Made by a program: the position numbers and the translations under genes. A DNA stretch of 64,000 nucleotides from Congeria kusceri (Eukaryota > Mollusca > Bivalvia > Myida > Dreissenidae): contig CM051024.1 of assembly GCA_027627225.1 (NCBI GenBank), positions 81,950,204-82,014,203 on the forward strand, given 5' to 3'. Positions 1 to 14,090 of the stretch are shown one piece after another; within the stretch, counting starts at the first letter, position 1; each line of letters starts with the position of its first letter. Under the pieces are notes generated by a model. That model saw only the letters and a list, made by a program, of their open reading frames with translations, did not search any database and had not been told where the DNA came from.

Positions 1-1205
1 TGAATAAACCGATCATACAGCTCCATGTTTTCATCAGTGGTATATGAATAACTAAAATAATTTATGTTTACATAATTTTTATCTGAATTTGTCAAGCCAA
101 TTTAACAAATTAACAATGTAAGAAAATATTTATGGAATGAATTAAAATTATTATGTATTAGACGAGTCTATATAGTTATTGAAAGTACCGGTAATATACC
201 ATACATTCTTCTTAGAAGTTATCTAATATATACACAATTGGAAGTCAAATAAACATTTATACTGTATAAGCCAATAAATCAATATTCAGAGAACATTCAG
301 CGATTTTTTAAATGTTTAGACTTTATTTTTGATAACACAAACATAACAATTCATTAGACTACGATGATTTAAATTATGTTCAATAGTGATATGATATATC
401 AAGGGTTCCTATGTATAATTGGTATTGCAAATTGTGTATTCATGCTACGCGAATAACAATACGACACAATCCGAATCTTCTTTCATGACATTTTATCTAT
501 AGAAAAATGTAGCATCTTTTTACAGATTGAATAACATCTACTGGAGAAGTTGATAGAAAGGTGCAATTATAAATAATTCTTAATAAATCGTAACCACAAT
601 TTAAATTCAAATTAACAGGAAGTTTATAATAATAAATTCCCCATTTATTGATATTTTTAGGTTTATGATTCTCTGAACGCTAATTGATGCATGTACGAGT
701 ACATTAACACAGCTATACAACAGCTGCTAGCTATGTGTGCTATTTTTAGAATGACAGTACTGTTTCTGGAATGTGTTGAACTCGCAAGAATCAATAGGCT
801 ACATGGAACGGCAACTCTGTGAATGAGATTTATGAATGGAAACATTGCACAATTGCTATTTATAGAGCGTACCTCTTATATAAATGTAGGCTAAACACAA
901 TAGTTATTTCGTTACGTGAATGAATATAGCATTCTGTTTATGGCATACAATGAGAAAATACATTCACAATTAGCCTCAGTTCTAGAGTGTATTCGAGGAT
1001 ATGTTTATAACTTTACTTTAACCGCTTATGTAAACAATTATGTAAATTTTAATACCCAAAAGTATACAACAATAAACGATTGTTGTAAGTTTGCATTCCC
1101 TAAAATTAGAAAATTTGCCCAATTCTATTGGCATTCAATTTTCCCGCTGCATAATTATTGCAAGAAATCTAGGTCAAAAGTGACCTTAGACAGTTACACC
1201 GAATA
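1..1205. repeat. Dispersed element, copy 1 (cut by the window edge)
   Basis: This is collinear with 3661-4545 and 57465-58957. It starts with a 'tgaataaaccgatcata' segment and ends with 'ctaggtcaaaagtgacctta' followed by 'cagttacaccga'. No coding capacity is visible. It retains the single AATTGATG site that is duplicated in copy 3. Confidence 0.75.
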
Positions 1206-1236
1206 ATAATAATAATAATAATGATGATGATGATCA

Positions 1237-1280
<44 letters not shown>

Positions 1281-1560
1281 ATAATAATAATAATAATAAG
1301 GTGGAGGAGGAGGTCTAATAATAATAATAATAATAAAGTAATAATAATAATAATAAATAATAATAGTAATAATAATAATAATAATAAAGATAATAGTAAT
1401 AAATGTAATAATAATAATAATATGCCCTTTAGCAGAAATAATAATAATGGATGAAATTGAGATGGCTTGAGGTGTGTAAGGTATGTGGTGAGTGGAAGGA
1501 TTATTAAATATTACGATAAACATGTTTAATAATAATAATAATAATAATAATGGTGGGGTG
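1203..1560. repeat. AAT/ACT/ATG trinucleotide microsatellite
   Basis: Runs of taa, tga and tac triplets occupy 1203-1410, with a second run of 'aat' repeats at 1529-1550. Open frames across it encode only low-complexity Asn, Ile, Leu or Tyr runs and are not genes. It follows immediately after the 3' end of the dispersed element. Confidence 0.9.
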
Positions 1561-3468
1561 AGAGATGAGTTAGGCCATTCTGTTTGTATATTTTGTTAAA
1601 TGTCAACCTCATTTTGTAAAACCTAGCTACCTATTCACAAAAACACACAAACTCGTTTTGAAAAAACAAACCAATTTTCTTGACCTTGATAATAGAAAAT
1701 GGAATAGTTTTGATGCTTTTAATAACAGAAACAACATATGAAACAGATTTAAAACTACTGACTAGTTTAAAGAATTCAATTAATGGAATATTGAATTATA
1801 ACACAAAACTTTTCAACAGTTGAGTTTACACAAATTTATAATAATAACAAAACATTAATACACATAGTTTTATATAAGAGTACATGTATGTTATACAAAA
1901 AGGTATACATTATATGCAAGTATTGTCAATATGTGGCACTTTATCAATATCATATTAAATTAATGGCAGAGGCACTTTCTGAGATTAAAGTTCATAAATT
2001 CACACAAGCATTTTTTCAAAGATGACCCCATTCAATTTCGACTGAATCCTAGTTTGTTGTTACTTTTTCACATCTTATGTATTTTCCTTCAATACGATGC
2101 AACTCAAATGTGTGCCTGGTGGCATCGCTTTTCTAGTGTTCAAATAAACCTGCAGTGATTATGATAAGTCCTTTCAAGGCTCCTCGCCAACTTTAACTGC
2201 TACGCCAGTAAGGAAGAAAGTATTGCTTTCCAGATGTCATTAAATCCTGTGGAATTGTTCACTATGGAATTTCTTGATATCACAGGGCAAAAGTTAGCTA
2301 TTTGGCCTTACATTAACTCAAGGTGAGTAACATTCTGTGCAGCCATGTGGCGACTAGGCTATGGAATGTCCTCTCCATTGTTGGTGAAACCATGCATAGT
2401 GTTTGTGCTTACCTTAATGGCCATCTAACCCCTTGACTAAGAAAAGTTGTGTCCAAGGAGTGTACTGTAGGCTTTTTGTAGGTTTTGAAGCCATGACTCA
2501 AACGATGTAATACAGTACTTTCATTCTCAGTGATACACCACTGCTTAGGGGCTCGTTGAGTAGCCATTGAGATACTGATTGACCGGGTAGTTTGTGTGTC
2601 AAAGAAAGATGCAAAGATTAAACAGCTACTGGACAACAACTGTCTCGTCATTCTCAGGCTGAGAAAAGTTCCTGTCCCAACATGTATGGCAGTATTGCTG
2701 TATATACTGATTTTCGAGTCTTCAGGTGCGTGGATGATTTGTTAATACCACTACCACCTAGCCAGTAAGGAAGGAAAGCTCCGACGAACTTTGTAAAATT
2801 GTTTTATTGACAAAAGGTATCATGGCAATGTTGGAACAAAGGGCGACAACTATTGTATACAAACGGTTAAACAACACCAATACTATTGGCACTATCGTTT
2901 ATGTATTAAAATGGCATATAAAATATCCAGAAAAGCAAAAAAAACAAGCACAATCGCGGTGGCAGCAAAAGTTAATATCAATAATCAGAGTGACTAGACG
3001 CTCGTTCTTTAACCTATCAATCTAAACACCTCTGTCTTTTGGCCTTTATCTTGAAACCATCAGACCAAATACAATCATCCTTCTATTAGCCCATCTTTTG
3101 GGGCTTTTGGATCATACCGTATAATACTATCTGTCTATAAATGTATCTCGGTTGATCTTACCAACCTAAAAACAAAACTTTCTTTTATAAGACCTTATTT
3201 TGAACCTATTAAATCAAAAACAGCTGTCCTGCTCTATAAACCCATATGTAGATCTCCTCAAACCACTTAGTAACTATGTTTCTATGTCCATTTGAACTTA
3301 TCAGGATTAATACCACAATCCTTCAATCAGCACATCTGTAAAACCTTTCAAAACAAATATTGTCTTTCTAGAAGCAAAATACGAGGATTAAGCAAGAAAT
3401 GTCTTTACAAAAGACAATCGGCGTAGAAACTAATATTGAGTTGTCATTTTTTTGCCCTAAATATAATA
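1561..3468. other. Intergenic, no gene seen
   Basis: This is AT-rich sequence without a supportable gene. A stretch near 3060-3110 resembles the unit of the downstream 43-bp array ('ccttctattagcccatcttt'). A short open frame on the minus strand at 2409-2651 has no recognisable motif. Confidence 0.5.
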
Positions 3469-4545
3469 CAAGAGGACCAAGCTGTGACTTCACGGACCCC
3501 ATATTTTTTGTTCCCTACTAAGGAGACTTCTCGGGCCCCAGATTTTTCGGTCTCTACTAAGGAGACTTCTCGACACTAGATTTTTTGGACACTATAAGAA
3601 AACGTATCGGCCCCCAAACTTAATTTGAGATAAACTCAATAATTATTAATATCTGTGCCGTGAATAACCCGATCATATACCGCCCCATGTTTTCACCAGT
3701 GATACATGAATAAGCTAAATACTAGTAATTTACGTAAACATAATTGATACATGAATTTGTCAGGCAAATTTAACAAATTAACATTGTCAGAAAATAATAC
3801 CGTGAATGAATGAGCAGTAAGTTTATGAATTCCCTATTTATTGCAATTCTCGGGTTTAGGATTCTCCAGACGCTAATTGATGCGTGTGTATTAACACTGC
3901 TTTACCGCGCGCTATTTTTATAATGATTCTCCTGATGGAGTTGTACTCACTAGAATTAATTCACGGGGACGACAGTCGGTTACAGCGTACAATAATATTT
4001 TTACACAATGATAAAATAAAAGGAAAGATAAGCTCAATCAAATTTGCTAATATTTGTTTTGCTTTCTAATCAGAAAAATACCAGAAATTTACCACTTTAT
4101 ATTTTGTGCTTGCGAGCTCAACAGGCAACATTGTACGTTGTGACCGACTGTCGTCCCCGTGAATTGTAGCATTGTAATAGCTATTTATAGAGCGCGCCGA
4201 TTATGTAGGCTAAACAATAAAGTTATTTCATTATGTGAATGAATATAACATTCTGATCATGACATACAATGAGTAAAATTGTTCATAATTATGTTCATTT
4301 CTAGAGTGTATTTCGAAGATATGTTTATAACTTTAATTTAACCGCTTATGTAAACAATTGTGTAAATTTTTAATCCCCAAAAGTATGCAACAGTTATTGG
4401 TATACGTTAAACCATTGTTTGAAGTTTGCATTCCCTAAAATTAGAAAATTTTCCCAATTCTATTGGCATTCAATTTTCCCGCTGCATAATTATCGCAAGA
4501 AATCTAGGTCAAAAGTGATCTTAGATAGCTACGCCGAAAAAAACT
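3469..4545. repeat. Dispersed element, copy 2
   Basis: This copy starts at 'aagaggaccaagctgtgac', matching copy 3 at 57296, and ends 'gatagctacgccgaaaaaaa'. It is shorter than copy 3 through internal deletions. The 43-bp array begins just beyond it. Confidence 0.75.
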
Positions 4546-4559
4546 CTATTAAACAGCAG

Positions 4560-7500
4560 TTTTTGAACCTGTATGTTTAACCCGTCTGACCAAATACAAT
4601 CATCTTTCTATCAGCCCATCTTTTGGGTCAAGCCAAATACAACTATCCTTCTATAAAACCATCATTTGGATCAAGCCACATACAACTTTCCTTCTATAAG
4701 CCCATCTTTTGGGTGAAGCCACATACAACTACCTTTCTATAGGACCATCTTTTGGGTCAAGCCACATACAACTATCCTTCTATAAGCCCATATGTTGGTT
4801 CAAGCCACATACAACTATCCTTCTATAATTCCATTAAAATCATTTACATTTTTGTAATTAATATAATAAATTTATTTTTGTTATGATTAAAAAGTACAAA
4901 TTAAAGCAACCATGGTCAAGGCAAATACAATTATCCCCTTCTATGATCCCATCTTTCGGGTCAAACCACATACAACTATTTTTCTATGAGCCCATCTTTT
5001 GGGTCAAACCACATTATTACAACTATCCTTCTATGAGCCCATCTTTTGGGTCAAGCCAAATACATAATGAAAAGGACCTTCAAAGTCAACAAAGAAACAA
5101 CTGCGTTAAGATCCTTACAATTTATGATCTATAAATAAAACAATACACAATAAATGACCATGACCTTTCAGCTTATTTTTAAAAAATCTGAATCGAAGCA
5201 CAGGAGTGACTGAAAATTTACTCTGATTGTTTCGGAAAACACGTTTATGTATTTTAAATACAATGTATATAAATTATCTTCAAATGACTGACCAGAGAAT
5301 GCGATCAGCAAAAGTAAATAATGCGACTGTATTGTGAAAACACAGTCCTTGAACGCGACAAATATATTTTCACAGTGTGGATTACTGCTAAGTTTATCCC
5401 AGTTATTTTGTAAATGAAAGCGTGAATATGGGAAAAAACTGTCCTTCTATAGCCAAATACAACTATCCCTTCTATGAGCCATCTTTTGGGTCAAGACAAA
5501 GACAACTATCCTTCTATGAACCCATCTTTTGGGTCAAGCCACATACAACTGACTTTTTATGAGCCCATTCGTTTGGGGTCAAGCCACATACTAGTACAAC
5601 TATCCTTCTATGAACTCATCTTTTGGGTCAAGCCACATACATGTATCCTTCTATGAACCCATCTTTTGGGTCAAGCCACATACATGTATCCTTCTATGAG
5701 CCCATCTTTTGGGTCAAGCCACGTACAACTATCCTTCTATGAGCCCATCTTTTGGGTCAAGCCACATACAACTATCCTTCTATGAGCCCATCTTTTGGGT
5801 CAAGCCACATACATGTATCCTTCTATGAGCCCATCTTTTGGGTCAAGCCACGTACAGCTATCCTTCTATGAGCCCATCTTTTGGGTCAAGCCACATACAT
5901 GTATCCTTCTATGAGCCCATCTTTTGGGTCAAGCCACGTACAACTATCCTTCTATGAGCCCATCTTTTGGGTCAAGCCACATACATGTATCCTTCTATGA
6001 GCCCATCTTTTGGGTCAAGCCACGTACAACTATCCTTCTATGAGCCCATCTTTTGGGTCAAGCCACATACAACTATCCTGCTATGAGCCCATCTTTTGGG
6101 TCAAGCCACATACATGTATCCTCCTATGAGCCCATCTTTTGGGTCAAGCCACATACATGTATCCTTCTATGAGCCCATCTTTTGGGTCAAGCCACATACA
6201 TGTATCCTTCTATGAGCCCATCTTTTGGGTCAAGCCACATACATGTATCCTCCTATGAGCCCATCTTTTGGGTCAAGCCACATACAACTATCCTGCTATG
6301 AGCCCATCTTTTGGGTCAAGCCACGTACAACTATCCTCCTATGAGCCCATCTTTTGGGTCAAGCCACATACAACTATCCTGCTATGAGCCCATCTTTTGG
6401 GTCAAGCCACGTACAACTATCCTTCTATGAGCCCATCTTTTGGGTCAAGCCACATACATGTATCCTGCTATGAGCCCATCTTTTGGGTCAAGCCACGTAC
6501 AACTATCCTTCTATGAGCCCATCTTTTGGGTCAAGCCATGTACAACTATCCTCCTATGAGCCCATCTTTTGGGTCAAGCCACATACATGTATCCTCGTAT
6601 GAGCCCATGTTTTGGGTCAAGCCACGTACAACTATCCTTCTATGAGCCCATCTTTTGGGTCAAGCCACGTACAACTATCCTTCTATGAGCCCATCTTTTG
6701 GGTCAAGCCACATACATGTATCCTCCTATGAGCCCATCTTTTGGGTCAAGCCACGTACAACTATCCTCCTATGAGCCCATCTTTTGGGTCAAGCCATGTA
6801 CAACTATCCTTCTATGAGCCCATCTTTTGGGTCAAGCCACATACATGTATCCTCCTATGAGCCCATCTTTTGGGTCAAGCCACGTACAACTATCCTGCTA
6901 TGAGCCCATCTTTTGGGTCAAGCCACATACATGTATCCTCCTATGAGCCCATCTTTTGGGTCAAGCCATGTACAACTATCCTCCTATGAGCCCATCTTTT
7001 GGGTCAAGCCACATACATGTATCCTTCTATGAGCCCATCTTTTGGGTCAAGCCACGTACAACTATCCTTCTATGAGCCCATCTTTTGGGTCAAGCCACAT
7101 ACAACTATCCTGCTATGAGCCCATCTTTTGGGTCAAACCACGTACAACTATCCTTCTATGAGCCCATCTTTTGGGTCAAGCCATGTACAACTATCCTCCT
7201 ATGAGCCCATCTTTTGGGTCAAGCCACATACATGTATCCTTCTATGAGCCCATCTTTTGGGTCAAGCCACGTACAACTATCCTTCTATGAGCCCATCTTT
7301 TGGGTCAAGCCACATACATGTATCCTTCTATGAGCCCATCTTTTGGGTCAAGCCACATACATGTATCCTCCTATGAGCCCATCTTTTGGGTCAAGCCACA
7401 TACATGTATCCTTCTATGAGCCCATCGTTTGGGTCAAACCACGTACAACTATCCTTCTATGAGCCCATCTTTTGGGTCAAGCCACATACATGTATCCTTC

Positions 7501-9226
7501 TATGAGCCCATCTTTTGGGTCAAGCCACATACAACTATCCTCCTATGAGCCCATCTTTTGGGTCAAGCCACATACATGTATCCTCCTATGAGCCCATCTT
7601 TTGGGTCAAGCCACATACAACTATCCTGCTATGAGCCCATCGTTTGGGTCAAGCCACGTACAACTATCCTTCTATGAGCCCATCTTTTGGGTCAAGCCAC
7701 ATACATGTATCCTTCTATGAGCCCATCTTTTGGGTCAAGCCACGTACAACTATCCTTCTATGAGCCCATCTTTTGGGTCAAGCCACATACAACTATCCTG
7801 CTATGAGCCCATCTTTTGGGTCAAACCACGTACAACTATCCTTCTATGAGCCCATCTTTTGGGTCAAGCCACATACATGTATCCTCCTATGAGCCCATCT
7901 TTTGGGTCAAGCCATGTACAACTATCCTCCTATGAGCCCATCTTTTGGGTCAAGCCACATACATGTATCCTCCTATGAGCCCATCTTTTGGGTCAAGCCA
8001 CGTACAACTATCCTCCTATGAGCCCATCTTTTGGGTCAAACCATATACATGTATCCTTCTATGAGCCCATCTTTTGGGTCAAGCCACGTACAACTATCCT
8101 CCTATGAGCCCATCTTTTGGGTCAAGCCATGTACAACTATCCTCCTATGAGCCCATCTTTTGGGTCAAGCCACATACATGTATCCTTCTATGAGCCCATC
8201 TTTTGGGTCAAGCCACGTACAACTATCCTTCTATGAGCCCATCTTTTGGGTCAAGCCACATACATGTATCCTTCTATGAGCCCATCTTTTGGGTCAAACC
8301 ACGTACAACTATCCTTCTATGAGCCCATCTTTTGGGTCAAGCCACATACATGTATCCTCCTATGAGCCCATCTTTTGGGTCAAGCCACATACAACTATCC
8401 TTCTATGAGCCCATCTTTTGGGTCAAGCCACGTACAACTATCCTTCTATAAGTCCATCTTTTGGGTCAAACCACGTACAACTATCCTTCTATGAGCCCAT
8501 CTTTTGGGTCAAGCCACATACAACTATCCTTCTATGAGCCCATCTTTGGGGTCAAGCCACGTACAACTATCCTTCTATGAGCCCATCTTTTGGGTCAAGC
8601 CATGTACAACTATCCTCCTATGAGCCCATCTTTTGGGTCAAGCCACATACATGTATCCTTCTATGAGCCCATCTTTTGGGTCAAGCCACATACATGTATC
8701 CTTCTATGAGCCCATCTTTTGGGTCAAGCCACGTACAACTATCCTTCTATGAGCCCATCTTTTGGGTCAAGCCACATACAACTATCCTGCTATGAGCCCA
8801 TCTTTTGGGTCAAACCACGTACAACTATCCTTCTATGAGCCCATCTTTTGGGTCAAGCCACATACATGTATCCTTCTATGAGCCCATCTTTTGGGTCAAG
8901 CCACATACATGTATCCTATGAGCCCATCTTTTGGGTCAAGCCACGTACAACTATCCTTCTATGAGCCCATCTTTTGGGTCAAGCCACATACAACTATCCT
9001 GCTATGAGCCCATCTTTTGGGTCAAACCACGTACAACTATCCTTCTATGAGCCCATCTTTTGGGTCAAGCCACATACATGTATCCTTCTATGAGCCCATC
9101 TTTTGGGTCAAACCACATACATGTATCCTTCTATGAGCCCATCTTTTGGGTCAAGCCACTTACAACTAGCCTTCTATGAGCCCATCTTTTGGGTCAAGCC
9201 ACATACATGTATCCTTCTATAAGTCC
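4560..9226. repeat. Minisatellite, 43-bp unit, about 90-100 copies
   Basis: The unit contains 'gagcccatcttttgggtcaa' and 'gccacatacaactatcc'. Copies are degenerate at 4560-4840 and near-identical from ~5500 to 9226. Two main variants, 'cacgtacaactatcc' and 'cacatacatgtatcc', are intermixed. The array is interrupted at ~4840-5440. No unit keeps a long reading frame because 43 is not a multiple of 3. Confidence 0.97.
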
Positions 9227-9239
9227 ATCATTGACTGAC

Positions 9240-9580
9240 AAAGTCATTTAATATTTTTGTAATTAAGATAATAAATTCATTTTATGTTATGCTTAAAAAG
9301 TACAAATTATAGCAACCATGGTTTTATTTCATTACGAATTCAAGTTACATCCCACACCTTTGTTAATAGTGTTTTGTTACATTTTCTTTTTTTCAGAATC
9401 AAACAGCCAGATGTAAACGAATTGCTTTTCTGTGACCTAATGCAAATGTAACAAAACATCATTTTTGTTTTTGCATCTTAGCGAAGCAAACCAATTTTCC
9501 AATAGTCTTCAAAATTTCTGGCTGGAGAATTAAGACAAATTTTGTTTTTAGGTTGACTATTCACCAAATAGTTCGAGCTA
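9240..9580. other. Intergenic, no gene seen
   Basis: The array's right flank (9250-9320) contains a segment ending 'gcaaccatgg' that also occurs inside the array's left part (4850-4912). No coding signal is seen. Confidence 0.5.
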
Positions 9581-9589
9581 TACTGCTCA

Positions 9590-10170
9590 CCTGTTCGTTG
9601 CTGTTGGCGTCGCCGTAATGCTCTGGTTAAGGTTTTGCGTACAACAAGTCCATATCTCTGTAACTACTACAGATATTAAATTGAAACTTCACACATGTCT
9701 TCGGGGTCATTATGTGAGGTCACTGACCAAGGCCCATAACTCTGACCTGCAATTTAGCAGAATTATGCCCCTTTTTGTAATTAGAAAATCAGGTTAAAGT
9801 TTGCATGCAACAACTCCATATCTCTATAACTACTACAGATATTCAATTGAAACTTCACACATGTCTTCAGGGTCATTGTATAATGTCACTTACCAAGGCC
9901 CATTACTCTGTCTTGCAGTTTAGCAGAATTTTGCCACTTTTTGTACATTGAAAATTCAGGTTAAGGTTTTGGGTGCCACAAGACATATCTCTACAGTAAT
10001 TCAATTGAAACTTCACACGTCTTCGGGGTCATGATGAAAGATCACTGGCCACGACACATAACTGTGACCAGCATTTTAGCAGATTTAGGCCACCTTTTTT
10101 ATAGTAATAAAGGCCCATAACTCTGACAAAGCGGTTGAATAGTCGAGCGCGCTGTCCTCAGACAGCTCGT
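9590..10170. repeat. Dispersed repeat with ~190-bp internal monomers
   Basis: Three diverged monomers share 'ccatatctctgtaactacta' and 'ttgaaacttcacac' with 'cttcggggtcat'. It is non-coding, and the 'cccataactctg' motif recurs in other repeat families of this window. Confidence 0.75.
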
Positions 10171-10720
10171 TAGAATTTGGAGAAAGATCCAGATTCTAAT
10201 GGCCATTTTGAAGCCATTTTTACACTGATTATATCTAGCTGTTAACAATGTCATGTCATTAATTTTAGCAGACGACTTTACGATTCTTATGGCGCCAAGT
10301 TGGTTTATGTTTGTGACATCATTTATGTTTTGTTCATATTTTGATGTTCACTCAGTTACGTTTGAAATTCGCATAAGGGTTGAGGCCTGTCTAGATCAGG
10401 AAGAATATATGGCCACCTTAGTATTACAAGGGCCAATCTGTTTCTTAACACACGTTAGATAGCCCCTTTTAATCCTAAGATGGCGGTATGCTCGTAATAA
10501 CCTTTTTTCATGCTTACTAGTATGTTATCAAATTGTGTTTAATTACATAACATAATCACTTCTGTTTGGAATGTTTTGATATTTAGAAATAATTGGTTAT
10601 GTTTCACATTGTTTTAGCGTGTAGATGTATGATTGTATGAAACTTACATTACTATGTTTACTTTTGTAGAGAATCGTCTGGAAATCTCACAAGACGAGTG
10701 GCGAACCAGCGGCTCACGAG

Positions 10721-10921
10721 ATGGGTGACAGACCATCGAATCACACGACAAACCAGCAGATGTTGACGGGACCACCGCTAGTACAAGCATCAATGCGGCG
10801 TTCCAGCGACTGGCAGTGTTTCAACCATCCCAAGCTAGAGCTCTGGAGGTTTAATGGTTCTTCGCTCGAGTATTGCAAGTTTATTAATAACTTTGATGCA
10901 CATATTGAGTCAAGGATATAA
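10721..10921 (+). pseudogene. BEL/Pao-type retrotransposon gag relic (DUF1759-like)
   Basis: This 66-codon frame includes KLELWRFNGSSLEYCKFINN and FDAHIESR. It resembles the 'LP.F.GdpleYw.F...Fe..ie' signature that I associate with the DUF1759 gag region of BEL/Pao elements. The frame stops at 10921 and I see no protease, reverse transcriptase or integrase around it, so it is a fragment. The assignment is from motif memory only. Confidence 0.5.
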
Positions 10922-11187
10922 GCTAATAGACTTAGGAGACTTCAGAGATTAAATAACTCCGGTATTTATAAAATATATCGTGGCAATGATTAACTGGACT
11001 TGCAGTGATTTTGTATAATACATGCAGATAATGGTTAAATAAGGTATTCTTTACATTAAACATTGAACTGAATACAGTTTGCAGAAGGTATGTTTAATAA
11101 ATACTGTTGTGAGCTATTTTATCGGCTACATGTTTTATTTAATGTTTTAGCAAATTAAATTGTATGCTGTTTAACAGCATTTCTAGC

Positions 11188-12346
11188 TCACCTGAGCACG
11201 AAGTGCTCGGTGAGCTATTGGTGTAGGGGACCTATTTAGCGTCGTCAAGCGTTGTCTTCCGTATGCCATCAACAATTTGTTCGTTCTCGCAATAGAGACT
11301 TCACTTCCAATCTTGACCAAACTTGCACAGTTTGTGTATGACCATAAAATCTCAGAAGGGATTGTTATTAGACCAGTTACTCTTGATTTATTGCCCTGTT
11401 TTCATGCAAACAAATGCAACTAGAATTTTCACATGAGTGACGGATACACCCCCACAGTATGGCCTTGTCACAAAACTATGGCATCATTCGAAAGAAATGG
11501 ACAGGAAGAGAATGCTTTAATTTGTGAATGGTCAAGTGTATTTGGAAAAATTTAATTTCAGTAGGAGCCATAACTCTGTCAACATTTAGTTGTTTGTAAC
11601 CAAAGTTGAACTTGATCTGTATTTTATGATGTGACACCTATGTATCAAAAATAATTTAAATATGCGAAGCCTTTCATGAGTTATTGTCCATGTTTTTCGA
11701 GAATTTAACTCAAAAAGGGGCCATAACTGTGTCAAAATTTAGAGGTTTGTAACCAAAGTCGAACTTAACCTGTATTTTATGATGCTACACATGTGTACCA
11801 ATAACTATTCAAATATGTCAAGCCATTGTTGAGTTATCATCAGGAAACCATGTTTTTAGGACATTTAAGTGAAATTAAGGGCCATAACTCTGTCAAAATT
11901 TAGTTGTAACCAAGTCGAACTTGACCCGTATTTTATGATGCTACACGTTTTCCAAAAATTATTTGAATATGTTTAGCCATTCTTGAGCTATCGACCAGAA
12001 ATCATGTTTTTAGGGAATTTTAAGTCGAAAAGGGACCATAACTCTGTCACAATGTAGTAGTTTGTAATCAACATCAAACTTGACCTGTATTCTATGATGT
12101 TACACAAGTGTACCAAAAATTATTTGAATATGTCAAGCCTTTCTTGAGTTATCATCCGGACACCATGTTTTTAGGGAATTTTATTCTATGATGTTACACA
12201 TGTGTACCAAACATTGTTTGAATATGTCAAACCTTGCTTCAGTTATCATCCGGAAACCATAAACCAACAGACCGGCAGACCGACGGACCAACAGACTGAC
12301 AAGCTCACCCCTATATAACCCCCCCCCAAACTTTGTTTGTGGGGGT
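11188..12346. repeat. Dispersed non-coding repeat with terminal hairpin and ~150-bp monomers
   Basis: The element opens with a hairpin 'gctcacctgagcac-gaa-gtgctcggtgagc' (11189-11217). It contains several copies of a block with 'ccataactctgtcaaaattt', and ends in a run of 'cagacngacnga' motifs and 'tgggggtataa'. It looks like a non-autonomous mobile element. Confidence 0.65.
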
Positions 12347-12369
12347 ATAAAAATGCCTTTTTCCAACAT

Positions 12370-12880
12370 ATAGACTTTATTTTCCATCCAATCTTGACCA
12401 AACTTTCACAGTTTGTGTATGACCATCAGATTTCAGCAGAAGGCAAAAATGGGCCAGATTGTATTTCAAACAACAGAGTTATTGCCCCTTGTTTTTGATA
12501 ATAATATACAAAAATGGACATTATTCAGTATAGACTTAATTTTTCTTCCAATCTACACCAATCTTGCACATTTTTTCTTTGACCATAAGATTACAGGTGA
12601 AGTCAAATATAATCAAGTTCAGGCCATACACACCAGAGTTTTTGCCCCATGTGTGTGGAAAAAAAAGCATCCACATATTATCATGAATTGGCCTGAACAC
12701 ACAAGTTTGTGTACGAACATAAAAGTTGGGAGTCAATGGTGGCCAGATTGCACATTGAACACTAGACTTATTGACCCTTATCCTTTAAACAAGATGGCCA
12801 AATGGCCCTGGGTCGCTCACCTGAGTTTAATGAACCACAGTTGCTTGTAAAACGTTAATAATGAATCCAGAGATGTGACA
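12370..12880. repeat. Dispersed repeat fragment
   Basis: Blocks with 'caaactttcacagtttgtgt' recur at 38300-39300. Near 12790-12835 there is a 'gtcgctcacctgag' terminus also seen at 15105 and 37895. Open frames on both strands here are shadows of repeat sequence. Confidence 0.55.
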
Positions 12881-12949
12881 ATGGACATCAACAATGGACC
12901 AACAACTGACAGCAATGTTATTTAGTGAATTGAAACAATTTGAAGGAAT

Positions 12950-14090
12950 TTGATAAATAGTAGAAACATTTCTGTGAAATTGTTTCAAAATCCAGCAAGT
13001 AGTTTCAGACAAGATTTTAAAAATGATAGAATGTCAACCAAGGAACATTTGCGCAAACTTCTTTTGAAATTCAGGTCGTTGGTTTCTGACAAAAAGATTT
13101 TCAAAGTTTTCTAAATAACCATAGCTGCTTCACCCCCTGGTGGCCATGTTTTTTTACAAATCAGAATGATATGAAGAAATTTGGTAGAGGGTCACCCAAG
13201 GAACATTTATGTGAAATTATTTTAAAATCTGGTCAACGGTTTCTAAGATTTTGAAAGTTTTTTATATAGCTGCATAAGGAAAACAGCCCTGTGACCCCCT
13301 GGCGGCCATGCTTTTTAACAAATCAAAATGATCTGAAGAAATTTGGTAGAGGGTCACCCAAGGAATATTTATTTGAAATTATTTGGAAATATGGGCAGCA
13401 GTTTTCAAATTTTCTGAAAGCTATATAAGGAAAACTGTCCCACCTCCTGGTGGTCATGTTTTTTATTGAATCAAAATGATTTGAAGAAATTTGGTAGACA
13501 GCAACCCACGGAACATTTTTGTGCAATCATTTTGAAATCAGGTAATGGTTTCTGAGAAGATTTTCAAAGTTTTCTATATAGCTATATAAGGAAATTTGCT
13601 CCAGCCCTTGGCGGCCATGTTTTTTAACGAAATATAATGTTTGTAATTTGGTAGAGGGTAACTCAAAGAACATTTATGTGAAATTATTGTGAAATCTGGC
13701 CAGCAGTTTCTGAGAAGATTTTCAAACTTTTCTATATAGCTATTTAAGGAAAACTGCCCCACCCCCTGGCGGGCATGTTTTTAAACGAATCAAAATGATT
13801 TGTAGAAATTTGGTCGAGGGTCACCCATGGAACATTTTTGTGCCATTATTTTGAAATCTGGTAATGATTTCCAAGAAGAAGATTTTCGAAGTTTTCTATA
13901 CAACTACATAAGGAAAAATGCCCCAACCCCTGGCAGCCATTTTTTTAACGAATCTGTTGATTTGAAAAACTTTGGTAGAGGGTCATCCAAGGAACATTTC
14001 TGTGAAATTATTTTGAAATCCAGTCAGCGGTTTCAGACAAGATTTTTTCATTTTTTTATATAGCCATATAAGGATAACTGCCGTGCCCCC
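12950..14090. repeat. Tandem repeat of ~165-bp monomers
   Basis: About seven diverged monomers carry 'tttggtagagggtcaccca', 'ggaacatttntgtgaaatta' and 'ccctggcggccatgttttt'. The same family recurs at 14745-15080, 18395-18845 and 19545-19800. Confidence 0.85.

Noticed and set aside
1221..1523. Open frames of Asn/Ile/Leu/Tyr runs on both strands
   Set aside because: Pure translation of a trinucleotide microsatellite.
4560..9226. CRISPR-like regularly spaced repeats
   Set aside because: Units are contiguous with no unique spacers, and the genome is eukaryotic.
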